Origin: Alicyclobacillus hesperidum
Lineage (GTDB): Bacteria > Bacillota > Bacilli > Alicyclobacillales > Alicyclobacillaceae
Reading direction: 5' to 3'
DNA length: 64,000 nt
Assembly (NCBI RefSeq): GCF_900107035.1
Contig: NZ_FNOJ01000012.1
Coordinates: 1-64,000, forward strand
A model generated the notes under the pieces. It was not told the origin of the DNA. It searched no databases and saw only the letters and a list, made by a program, of their open reading frames with translations. Shown piece by piece: positions 43,349-51,547 of this stretch. Position 1 is the stretch's first letter. The number at the start of each line of letters is the position of its first letter. The position numbers and the translations under genes are program-made.

Positions 43349-44002
43349 ATGAACTTCTTTCAATTTTTAGCGACGTACGCCGGGACTTTTGCGCAAGGCG
43401 CGCTTGTCACGGTCGAGTTAACCCTTTGCGGTCTTATTATCGGTCTTATACTCGGCGTCTTGGTTTCGTTGATGAATTTGTCACACATCTGGCCATTTCG
43501 CTGGTTCGCCCGGCTCTACACCTGGGTTGTTCGGGGCACGCCACTTCTGGTTCAGCTGTTCATCGTCTACTACGGCTTGCCACAAGTCGGGCTACAATTG
43601 ACGCCATTTCTTTCGGCCATTATTGCGTTGGGATTGAACTCGGCAGGCTACGTCGCGGAAATTATTCGCGCTGGCATTCAGTCCATTGATCCTGGGCAAA
43701 TGGAGGCCGCCGAATCACTCGGCATGCGCTATGGTCAGGCCATGCGCAGAATCATCTTCCCGCAGGCCTATCGCCGCTTATTACCGCCTATTGTCAATGA
43801 ATTCGTCGCCTTGCTCAAAGACTCGTCACTCGTTTCAACCATCTCGATGACCGAGCTCATGCGCATTGGACAGACGGTGAGTTCCTCCACCTTTCTGCCC
43901 ATGCAAAGCTACATCACGGCCGCTTTATTCTATTTAGCCATGACCAGTATTATCGTCTTCTTCTCAGGAAAACTCGAACGTTGGCTGGAGGTGCGCGGAT
44001 AA
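43349..44002 (+). CDS. Polar amino-acid ABC transporter permease
   Basis: A 217-residue HEQRo/HisM-type permease with about five helices. The coupling loop is [29 protein letters not shown]. The upstream motif [20 protein letters not shown] is characteristic of the family. AAAGGAG precedes the ATG at 43349. Its stop overlaps the ATPase start by one base. Confidence 0.92.
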   Translation: MNFFQFLATYAGTFAQGALVTVELTLCGLIIGLILGVLVSLMNLSHIWPFRWFARLYTWVVRGTPLLVQLFIVYYGLPQVGLQLTPFLSAIIALGLNSAGYVAEIIRAGIQSIDPGQMEAAESLGMRYGQAMRRIIFPQAYRRLLPPIVNEFVALLKDSSLVSTISMTELMRIGQTVSSSTFLPMQSYITAALFYLAMTSIIVFFSGKLERWLEVRG

Positions 44003-44760
44003 TGCCATCGGACGAATCAATCATCTTGCGCGGTCGCGCCGTGAGCAAGTCCTTCGGTCAGCTCGTTGTGCTTGATGGGATCGACATCGAGGTGCGCCGA
44101 GGCGAGGTCGTCGCCATCATCGGCCCCAGTGGCTCCGGCAAATCGACGCTCCTGCGCTGCTTTAACGGCCTGGAGACGCCGACAAGCGGCACCATCGAGG
44201 TGGCCGGTGAACCACTTAGCCGCAACCGGCGTCAACTGGCCAAACAGCGCGAACATCTTGGCATGGTATTTCAGCGATTTCACCTGTTCCCGCACCTGAC
44301 AGCTCTGCAAAATGTGATGGAAGGCCCGCTGACGGTCAAGAAGATGGATCGCCGCCAAGCCGTGGACAGGGCCTACATGTTGCTTGAGAAGGTCGGTCTG
44401 CGCGACAAGGCCGACGCGTACCCATCGAAGTTGTCAGGAGGCCAACAGCAACGCGTCGCGATTGCGCGAGCCCTGGCGATGGAACCGGCCGTGATGCTAC
44501 TCGATGAACCGACCTCGGCCCTCGACCCCGAACTGGTTGGCGAGGTGTTACAGGTCATTCAAAGCTTAGCCAGCGAAGGTATGACGATGCTTCTGGTCAC
44601 CCATGAAATGGCGTTTGCTCGCCACGTAGCGGATCGTGTCATTTTCATGGCAGACGGAAAAATCGTCGAAGAAGGTCCGCCAGATACGTTGTTCGATCGG
44701 CCACAGTCGCCTCGCACACAGCAATTCCTGCAAAACGTAGCTCGGCCCGCACAGATGTGA
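44002..44760 (+). CDS. Polar amino-acid ABC transporter ATPase
   Basis: A 252-residue GlnQ-type ATPase. Walker [11 protein letters not shown]-loop [10 protein letters not shown], signature [16 protein letters not shown], Walker [13 protein letters not shown] and H-loop VTHEM are all intact. GGAGGTG precedes the ATG. Third gene of the operon; the stop codon lies in the loop of the terminator. Confidence 0.93.
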   Translation: MPSDESIILRGRAVSKSFGQLVVLDGIDIEVRRGEVVAIIGPSGSGKSTLLRCFNGLETPTSGTIEVAGEPLSRNRRQLAKQREHLGMVFQRFHLFPHLTALQNVMEGPLTVKKMDRRQAVDRAYMLLEKVGLRDKADAYPSKLSGGQQQRVAIARALAMEPAVMLLDEPTSALDPELVGEVLQVIQSLASEGMTMLLVTHEMAFARHVADRVIFMADGKIVEEGPPDTLFDRPQSPRTQQFLQNVARPAQM

Positions 44761-44775
44761 CGGGCCGAACTTTTT
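44742..44775 (+). terminator. Terminator overlapping the ATPase stop codon
   Basis: TCGGCCCG (44742-44749) pairs with CGGGCCGA (44761-44768), followed by AC and TTTTT. The stop codon TGA lies in the loop, so translation up to the stop may compete with folding. Confidence 0.88.
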
Positions 44776-44848
44776 ATGAACTTCTGACGCACAACTCATA
44801 TTTTTGCGCCTTCTGGGGTATCCCTTACAGAAAAAGGAGGTTTTGCAG

Positions 44849-44986
44849 ATGGACGAGGATACCCCGAAATTCGTCATTGAGCAAACGGTACAGCGCGTGG
44901 AGGCGCGCGAACTTCCGTCAGACCCCCAGGTGGCGGGTAACCTCGCGACCGCTGCCGAACGTCCTCGCGAGGAGGAAGAGGCATAG
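44849..44986 (+). CDS. Small acidic protein (45 aa)
   Basis: A strong AAAGGAGG precedes the ATG. The product is acidic and polar (MDEDTPKFVIEQTVQRVEAR, then EREEEEA-type tail) with no membrane segment and probably little fixed structure. Family not recognised. A hairpin (44979-45003, AGGCA-AGTCC with GGACT-TGCCT) overlaps its end and may terminate it. Confidence 0.6.
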   Translation: MDEDTPKFVIEQTVQRVEARELPSDPQVAGNLATAAERPREEEEA

Positions 44987-45071
44987 TCCAAAGGACTCTG
45001 CCTCCTTGCACATCTCCTTGTGGTACACTCATCACATCTTCATTTTGCGCTCTATATAGAGAGGAAGCGTG

Positions 45072-46076
45072 ATGAACATGTCCCACCTCGTTCGCGTAAC
45101 CCGCGGTTCCATCGACGAAAGTTGGCATGACGCGGCCGTCGTCGTGACACATGCAGAAGGTCGGCGTCTGGCGCACGCTGGCGAGATCGATTTTGTGACC
45201 TTCGCCCGCAGTTCATGCAAGCCCATTCAAGCCATCCCCACCGTCGAGGCAGGTGCGCTTGCCCGCTATCGCCTCGATTTGGCCGATCTCGCTCTATTCT
45301 GTGCTTCGCACAGCAGCGAGCATATCCATACGGATCGCGTGCAATCCATCCTCGACCGAATTGGCCTCGATGCTTCTCTGCTCGTCTGTGGGCCGCATCC
45401 GCCGCACAGCCACGAGACATACGAGGAGATCATCCGCAAGGGTGGAGAATTGACCGCTATACATAGCAACTGCTCGGGAAAACATGCTGGCATGCTCACC
45501 TATTGCGCAGCCACGGGATCTGATCCGGCAACGTACGCCGATGTTTCACATCCTTTACAACAAAAAATCCTGACAACGCTCGCTGAACTGGCCGAAGTCC
45601 CACAAGGCGACATCATCCTCGGTGTCGACGGTTGTGGCGTCCCTGTGCACGCCATACCGCTCGCCGCATGGGGGCGCGCCTTTGCAAAGTTTGTTCGCAA
45701 TGGCGAGGCACACGGTCCGGCGATGCGCGAAATTCTTAAGGCCATGGGGAGCCACCCGGAGTTGGTGGGAGGCACGAAAGACCGCTTCGATACCGACCTG
45801 ATGCGAGCGACTTCAGGACGCATCGTCGCCAAAGGGGGAGCCGAGGGATTCCTCATGATCATCGATACGGCGCAGCGTGCGTCCGTGGTCATCAAGGTGC
45901 GCGACGGCAACAGCCGTGCGATCCCGCCTATCGCGCTTCGCGTACTCCTCTCCCTCGACGCCCTTACGCCGACGGAACGCACCCAGTTGGCGCCATACGA
46001 GAGGCCCATCGTGCGCAATACGCAAGGACGGGAAGTCGGCGAAATCATCGCGGACTTTGAGCTCGTACGCGCATAA
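45072..46076 (+). CDS. Asparaginase (asparaginase_II family)
   Basis: A 334-residue enzyme of the PF06089-type asparaginase group, distinct from the classical AnsA/AnsB fold. Conserved blocks: TFARSSCKPIQAIP near the N-terminus, CASHSSE, NCSGKHAGML and DGCGVPVHA. It probably hydrolyses L-asparagine to aspartate and ammonia in the cytoplasm; no signal peptide. GAGGAAG precedes the start; GTG at 45069 and ATG at 45072 are adjacent and I chose the ATG. Single gene downstream of an amino-acid importer. Confidence 0.85.
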   Translation: MNMSHLVRVTRGSIDESWHDAAVVVTHAEGRRLAHAGEIDFVTFARSSCKPIQAIPTVEAGALARYRLDLADLALFCASHSSEHIHTDRVQSILDRIGLDASLLVCGPHPPHSHETYEEIIRKGGELTAIHSNCSGKHAGMLTYCAATGSDPATYADVSHPLQQKILTTLAELAEVPQGDIILGVDGCGVPVHAIPLAAWGRAFAKFVRNGEAHGPAMREILKAMGSHPELVGGTKDRFDTDLMRATSGRIVAKGGAEGFLMIIDTAQRASVVIKVRDGNSRAIPPIALRVLLSLDALTPTERTQLAPYERPIVRNTQGREVGEIIADFELVRA

Positions 46077-46175
46077 TTCGCGCATCATCGGTTTCGCCAC
46101 CTACAACCGTGCCCCGTCGTCATGGCTGTAGGTGAATTGATCAACCTTCCAATAGATGCAGGAACTTGTCAATCA

Positions 46176-47309
46176 ATGTCGAACATCGTTGCCTTGGTGG
46201 TGATACGCGTGGCACTGGATCGTGACGATCAGCAATTGCGTCGATGGGAACGCAAAATTGCGTTTGGGTATCGCATGTTCATCGGGCTATACGCCCTTGC
46301 GGGTGCAAGTACCTTGCCCGTCGCGTGGCTGATCGCACGCGCCAGTTTTGTTTCATACGTGCAATCGCATCTGCTATACCCGCTTGTGTTGCTGGCTGTC
46401 GTGGAAGGCTGTGTGGAATGGGGCTTGAGTCGCCTGCGACGTGGTCGCCACACGCTCTTGATTGTCACAGGAGTCCTGCTGGCAAGCATTGCAATCTATT
46501 TTAATCCGCGGCTTCATGCAATCGAGTCGATTCTCTTACTGCCTATTTTGGCTTCTGTCTTTTTTCTGAGCCCGAAGAAAGTATGGCTCGCAGGCATTCT
46601 TGCCATGCTCGCAGAGTGTATTCTGTACTGGCTCAATCCGTTTCACGGCCATGAGTCGGGCACCACGCCATACGACTTGATCACGTTTATCGTGGAGCTT
46701 GTAGGCGAAACTGTTGTCTGCCATGGCATCATTGCGCGCGGGGCGGAAATTTGGGAGGAACTGCGCAAGCGTGGCCGTTTGGAAACAGAGCTTTTGGTGC
46801 GACAAATCGTCTCCGAGAAGGATGCCAAGACGGATGCTCTAACAGGTTTGTACAATCGCAAGTCGTTTAACGAGTATCTTGAATTTGCCCTGCGCATTAG
46901 CGCAGAGACGGATACGCCTCTGCATTTAGCCGTGATCGACATCGACAACTTCAAACAGGTCAACGACCGCCATGGCCATTTGGTGGGAGATGATATCCTG
47001 CGCCGCACCGCGCGGGCCATTGAATACCACCTGGCGGCCGGAGACTTTCTTGCTCGCTATGGCGGCGAAGAATTTGCACTCATCATCCCCGAAATGAGCC
47101 ATGAAGAGGCGGTCGCCCATGTGGAGAAAATCCGCGAGAAAATCGCGAACATTCATCATGCAGAACTGACTACGCAGCACGCGACCGTCAGCATTGGACT
47201 CTGCACGTACGTGCCGGGCGAAGATAGCCAGGCCTTGTTTCAGCGCGCTGATCAATGCCTTTACCAAGCCAAAAAGTCTGGGAAGAACCGAACCATTGCA
47301 CACCCCTGA
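46176..47309 (+). CDS. Membrane GGDEF protein, probable diguanylate cyclase
   Basis: A protein of about 377 residues. Five or six N-terminal helices (about 25-175) form a membrane sensor, then a coiled segment (RLETELLVRQIVSEKDAKTD), then a GGDEF domain with DALTGLYNRKSF, the metal-binding AVIDIDNFKQVND and the intact active site YGGEEF. It should make cyclic di-GMP. The RxxD inhibitory site five residues before GGEEF is absent (AAGD there). The start is uncertain: ATG at 46176 has only a weak AGGA upstream. Converges on a 57-residue gene only 4 bases away. Confidence 0.85.
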   Translation: MSNIVALVVIRVALDRDDQQLRRWERKIAFGYRMFIGLYALAGASTLPVAWLIARASFVSYVQSHLLYPLVLLAVVEGCVEWGLSRLRRGRHTLLIVTGVLLASIAIYFNPRLHAIESILLLPILASVFFLSPKKVWLAGILAMLAECILYWLNPFHGHESGTTPYDLITFIVELVGETVVCHGIIARGAEIWEELRKRGRLETELLVRQIVSEKDAKTDALTGLYNRKSFNEYLEFALRISAETDTPLHLAVIDIDNFKQVNDRHGHLVGDDILRRTARAIEYHLAAGDFLARYGGEEFALIIPEMSHEEAVAHVEKIREKIANIHHAELTTQHATVSIGLCTYVPGEDSQALFQRADQCLYQAKKSGKNRTIAHP

Positions 47310-47313
47310 CAGC

Positions 47314-47487
47314 TCAGTCTTGCAAAGGTCCAAATTCAATTTCGCTCCATTCCTCGGTCTCACCCGAATCCCACTCGATGACCAGCGTCCTTAATAGACA
47401 CGCCGGGTTCGTGATAATGCCAACCACTTGACCCGACTCGTCGCGCTCGGGGTGCTTGACGGTGTCACCAACGCACTTTCTCATCAT
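47314..47487 (-). CDS. Small hypothetical protein (57 aa)
   Basis: A compact, strand-rich sequence: MMRKCVGDTVKHPERDESG, then QVVGIITNPACLLRTLVIEW and a Trp/Glu-rich end (GETEEWSEIEFGPLQD). The pattern suggests a small beta-barrel of the SH3 type. GGGGGG precedes the tandem ATGs at 47487/47484. No family named. It ends four bases from the GGDEF gene, converging with it. Confidence 0.6.
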   Translation of the reverse strand: MMRKCVGDTVKHPERDESGQVVGIITNPACLLRTLVIEWDSGETEEWSEIEFGPLQD

Positions 47488-47639
47488 ACGTCCCCCCAAC
47501 TTCTTGACGCTTGTAAACCTGAGCGCCACATATGTGCAGTCATGTCATTCCATCATACGCATCAACAAAAGGGGTTGTAAGCACTTTCAACTCTATGCTA
47601 TCTTCATGAATGATGCAATGTTCATATGCCTCAGCCAGT

Positions 47640-47657
47640 TGTGCAAACGATTGCACA
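47640..47657. promoter_or_regulatory. MalR-type operator upstream of the amylopullulanase gene
   Basis: TGTGCAAACGATTGCACA has perfect 7-base arms and one central mismatch. The core matches the palindrome TGCAAACGTTTGCA at the malE promoter in 13 of 14 positions. It lies 75 bases before the GTG of the amylopullulanase gene. A weak promoter (TTGTAA at 47575, TATCTT near 47599) lies upstream, so a bound repressor would sit downstream of the start site. Confidence 0.7.
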
Positions 47658-47731
47658 GACAAACCACTCTCTTCTCACCATTGCACACCCGCATCGACGC
47701 TTGCGGCAAAACAACACAAAGGGGGATTTTT

Positions 47732-50700
47732 GTGGGCCAAATCAAGAATACGACCATCGCAGCACTCATCGCCCTGTCCGCGGCTCTGCCAACAGCCGGT
47801 TCCGTAAAGCCAGTGCTCGCGGATGCAAACGATTCGACACCATCCATCCAAATTACGTCGGGAAACGACGCTAAGGCTGGCGTGGCGAGTGACACCCTCA
47901 CCGTCGCCGTGAGTGGTATGGACATTGTCGGAACCACCCCAGACGTCACCTTGGCAGGCGCAGACGGCTCGACGCGCAATCTCACGACCGACACGACCGT
48001 CGCGGACAATTCGACACTGCATGTCGAATTGCCCATGGGGGACAGTGGTTTAGGGGCGGGCACGTATACCCTGACGGTCTCTGCTGGTGGCGCCAGCGCA
48101 TCCGCGACGCTCACCATTGAGCCGTACACCAACGCAAGCACCATTCAGTGGGACGGTATCTACACGGACGATTCTGCAACCTACGTTTCGATCCCCAATC
48201 CAAGCCCGGGGCAAAACGTCACCATTCGCCTTCGCGCCTACAGCGGCAATTTGACCAAAGTCGTGCTGAAGGCGTACGACACTGCACAGAGCAAATCGTT
48301 TGACGTCGAAATGGCGCCGACGTCGACGTTTGGCCCTTATCAGTTGTGGTCGGCGACTGTGCCGGCGTCGAATGGAGGTACCATCTATTATCGGTTTGAC
48401 CTGTATGATGGCAATGACTTCGCTTGTCTTTCCGGCGATGGTCTGCACACAAGCGACGACACGAATCAAAACTTCCCCCTCCCTGTAGGCGCTGTGACGC
48501 TGTCCACAACCGACGCAAATCCAGGAGACACGGTGACGGCCTCCGATCCCGTAGGGGATTTCTCGGGCAGCGGCCAGAGCCAAACGACCGTCAACTTCCT
48601 TGACCAAAGCGGGAACGTCGTCGCAACGACGACCGGATCAAACGCAAGCTGGTCGAGTGTCGATTTCACAGTGCCAAAAGATGTACCCAACGGACTCTAC
48701 ACGGTCGATCTCGATACCACCGCGAAAGACGCGGATGGTGTGACAAACGTCTCGCTGGATCGGCAGGTGCCACTTTTGGTCGGTCCGGAACCAGCCTGGA
48801 TGCAGAGCTTTTACCACGACTCGTACAGTTCGTTTTATCGCAGTCCGTTTGGTGCTGTGGCCACCGGCACACCCGTGACCCTGCGCCTGCGTGGACCTGT
48901 AGATCTAAAATCGGCACTCCTTCGGCTATGGGGTGCAAACGGAAACGGGTCTGAACTCGACTTGCCGATGCAGCCACTCGCGATGTCCGCTACGGAGATC
49001 GAACAGGCAACAGGCACGCCCGATGCTACACAATACAGTTGGTGGACCGTGACCATCCCCGCCTCCGATGTGACCACTGCGGGAACCATGTGGTATCAGT
49101 TCGCAGGACAACTGGCAAGCGGCCAAACCGTGTACTACGACGACAACGGAAACCAGCTGGAGGGCCCTGGCCAACCGAGCTTTTCTGCCGGCGGGCCCAG
49201 CTATCAGTTATCTGTCTATAACCAAGGATTTACGACACCTGACTGGTTGAAACATGCGGTCATCTACGAGATTATGCCGGATCGATTCTACAACGGCGAC
49301 ATAGCGAACGACGAAAATCCAAAGACGCAAAAGGGTATCTACACCGATGCCGTTGGTCAGGAAACGCTGGGTCCTATTCAATTTCATCAGGACTGGAATA
49401 GTCAACCATATGATCCAAACATCCCAGCTTCCAGCGATCCAGCCATCCAGGCCCTGCGTGGCAACGGTCAATGGAACATCGACTTTTTCGGTGGCGACCT
49501 GAAGGGAATTCAGGATAAGCTCGATTACCTAAAAAGCCTTGGCGTCAATACCCTTTATCTCATGCCTGTGTTTGAGGCCGAGTCCAATCATAAATACGAC
49601 ACGGCCGATTACATGAAGATCGATCCGGGGTTTGGCACCGCCCAGGACTGGCTGAACCTCGCAAAGGCTGCCCATGCAGACGGATTTCACATCCTCCTGG
49701 ACGGCGTGTTTGAAGACACCGGATCGGACAGCGTGTATTTCAACAAATTCAGCAACATGGGTAGCCTTGGCGCCTGGCAGGCCTATATGCAGAATCAACC
49801 GAATCTCTCGCCCTACTATAGCTGGTACGAGTGGACCAACAACCCAGCGAATCCGTACAACGGCTGGTGGAACAACGACACGTTGCCGCAGACAGATACG
49901 AATAACCCGTCATTTCAGCAATTTATTTACGGCGGCAAAGACGCCGTCGCGAAACACTGGTTGGCGCTTGGCGCCGATGGCTGGCGCCTTGATTCGGCGG
50001 ACAACAGCAACTATAACGTCACTTGGTGGAGCAATTTCCGCAACGCCGTAAAATCTATTGATCCTAACGCCGCAATCGTCGGGGAAATATGGAACAATGC
50101 GACAAACGACAACGGCACGGACTGGCTCACCGGATCGACCTTCGACAGCGTCATGAATTACTCATTTCGCAACGCCGTGATCGACTTTTTCCGTGGAACG
50201 TACAACGACGGAAGCGTCCAACATCACGCGGTCGACGCGGCGGGATTCAACCAGGAACTGATGCGCCTGTACAGCGAGTATCCTTTGCAGTCGTTCTACG
50301 CGATGATGAACCTCGTCGACTCCCAAGATACGATGCGGATTTTGACGGTTCTCGAAAACGCGCCCGAGCCAGGCTCCATGAGCGCCTTGCAACAGGCCAC
50401 CTACCAGCCCACGGCAACCGATCAACAACTGGGTATCAAGCGCTTAGAGCTCGTGTCTGACCTGCAGTTTGGCTTCCCGGGCGATCCGACCATCTGGTAT
50501 GGTGACGAAGCGGGCGTTTCGGGTTACAGTGATCCGTTGTCCCGTGACACGTACCCATGGGGCCATGAAAATGAGACCCTGCTCAACCACTATCGCTTGC
50601 TTGGCGCGATTCGCGCGGCCAACCCCGTGCTGCAAACCGGCACGTTTACGCCCGTTTACGCCCAAGGCGAGGTCTATGCGTTCGCACGCACCATCCAAGG

Positions 50701-51478
50701 TGGCCAGGACGTATTTGGCAAACCCGCAGCCGATGCGTCGGCGATTGTGGCACTGAACAACCAAAACCAAACGCAAACCGTGAACCTTCCGGTTGCGGGC
50801 GTGATCGCCAATGGAACGAAGCTTCTGGACGAACTCAACGACCAATGGTACACCGTGGAGAACGGGGCTGTGCAGTTGACGCTGGCGCCATACGAAGGTG
50901 CTATTCTGGTCACGCCCACAGCGAATCCTGTCGCATACCTGCAGACAATCAATGGGCAAACCTCGATTGCCTGGACGCCGGTTGCTGGGGCGAACGGATA
51001 CTTGTTGCTGCGACACCAAGGCGATGTATGGGTACCCGTAGGCCGCCCGCTTTCGGCGAACACGCTGTCTTCGCCGGTAACCCAAGGTGCAACCGCCGTC
51101 GACTATGCGATTGCGGCCCTGCCACCCGTGGCACCAGGCGTCGGCCTTAGCTTGGGCCAACCGCTACAGGCGGTTACGGTGCCGGCCGCATCCCTCGGTC
51201 AGCCCCAAGTGCAAGTGGATGTACAGCATAGCGGGGTCAGTCTGCACATCACACCGGTGCCAAACGCGACACAATATGTCGTCTATCTACAACAGCCCGA
51301 TGGATCTTATCAGGCCGTCGCAACTGTGGCGGCACATGGCGATGTCCACCTCAGGTTGCCTGTGGCGCCTGGAACACAGTCCATATCCGTACGCGTGGCG
51401 GCGCAAAATGAAGACGGCCAGGCTGTGACCGATCCGATGGTGATTACGGTAAATCCATCCGCCAAAGCACAGCGCTAA
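47732..51478 (+). CDS. Secreted amylopullulanase/alpha-amylase, GH13
   Basis: A protein of 1248 residues. Order: Sec signal peptide ending near SVKPVLADA; a beta-sandwich segment (about 35-135); a first starch-binding-like module (about 140-240); a transition domain (240-350); a second module (about 355-500); the GH13 barrel (about 505-1000) with region I-like PVFEAESNHKYDTADY, nucleophile Asp754 (DGWRLDSADN), acid/base Glu785 (IVGEIWNN) and region IV DSQDTMR with Asp866; and two fibronectin-like C-terminal modules. The usual region IV histidine is Gln865. It should cut starch and pullulan outside the cell. The start is GTG behind AAAGGGGG; the frame upstream carries no site. Under a MalR-type operator and convergent with the mal operon. 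Confidence 0.88.
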   Translation: MGQIKNTTIAALIALSAALPTAGSVKPVLADANDSTPSIQITSGNDAKAGVASDTLTVAVSGMDIVGTTPDVTLAGADGSTRNLTTDTTVADNSTLHVELPMGDSGLGAGTYTLTVSAGGASASATLTIEPYTNASTIQWDGIYTDDSATYVSIPNPSPGQNVTIRLRAYSGNLTKVVLKAYDTAQSKSFDVEMAPTSTFGPYQLWSATVPASNGGTIYYRFDLYDGNDFACLSGDGLHTSDDTNQNFPLPVGAVTLSTTDANPGDTVTASDPVGDFSGSGQSQTTVNFLDQSGNVVATTTGSNASWSSVDFTVPKDVPNGLYTVDLDTTAKDADGVTNVSLDRQVPLLVGPEPAWMQSFYHDSYSSFYRSPFGAVATGTPVTLRLRGPVDLKSALLRLWGANGNGSELDLPMQPLAMSATEIEQATGTPDATQYSWWTVTIPASDVTTAGTMWYQFAGQLASGQTVYYDDNGNQLEGPGQPSFSAGGPSYQLSVYNQGFTTPDWLKHAVIYEIMPDRFYNGDIANDENPKTQKGIYTDAVGQETLGPIQFHQDWNSQPYDPNIPASSDPAIQALRGNGQWNIDFFGGDLKGIQDKLDYLKSLGVNTLYLMPVFEAESNHKYDTADYMKIDPGFGTAQDWLNLAKAAHADGFHILLDGVFEDTGSDSVYFNKFSNMGSLGAWQAYMQNQPNLSPYYSWYEWTNNPANPYNGWWNNDTLPQTDTNNPSFQQFIYGGKDAVAKHWLALGADGWRLDSADNSNYNVTWWSNFRNAVKSIDPNAAIVGEIWNNATNDNGTDWLTGSTFDSVMNYSFRNAVIDFFRGTYNDGSVQHHAVDAAGFNQELMRLYSEYPLQSFYAMMNLVDSQDTMRILTVLENAPEPGSMSALQQATYQPTATDQQLGIKRLELVSDLQFGFPGDPTIWYGDEAGVSGYSDPLSRDTYPWGHENETLLNHYRLLGAIRAANPVLQTGTFTPVYAQGEVYAFARTIQGGQDVFGKPAADASAIVALNNQNQTQTVNLPVAGVIANGTKLLDELNDQWYTVENGAVQLTLAPYEGAILVTPTANPVAYLQTINGQTSIAWTPVAGANGYLLLRHQGDVWVPVGRPLSANTLSSPVTQGATAVDYAIAALPPVAPGVGLSLGQPLQAVTVPAASLGQPQVQVDVQHSGVSLHITPVPNATQYVVYLQQPDGSYQAVATVAAHGDVHLRLPVAPGTQSISVRVAAQNEDGQAVTDPMVITVNPSAKAQR

Positions 51479-51489
51479 CCCACACAACA

Positions 51490-51533
51490 AACAGGGCGTA
51501 ACCTGGTGGTTACTCGCCAGGTTACGCCCTGTT
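51490..51533. terminator. Bidirectional terminator between amylopullulanase and alpha-glucosidase genes
   Basis: AACAGGGCGTAACCTGG pairs perfectly with CCAGGTTACGCCCTGTT over 17 bases around a 10-base loop, between convergent genes. Confidence 0.9.
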
Positions 51534-51547
51534 GTCTTGTCTTCCTA

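Noticed and set aside
45052-45063. CTCTATATAGAG palindrome before the asparaginase gene as an operator
   Set aside because: It is short, AT-rich and overlaps the leader just before the ribosome-binding site; too weak alone.
47456-47731. A 92-codon upstream extension of the amylopullulanase frame
   Set aside because: It overlaps a likely gene on the other strand, runs through the operator, and would bury the signal peptide.
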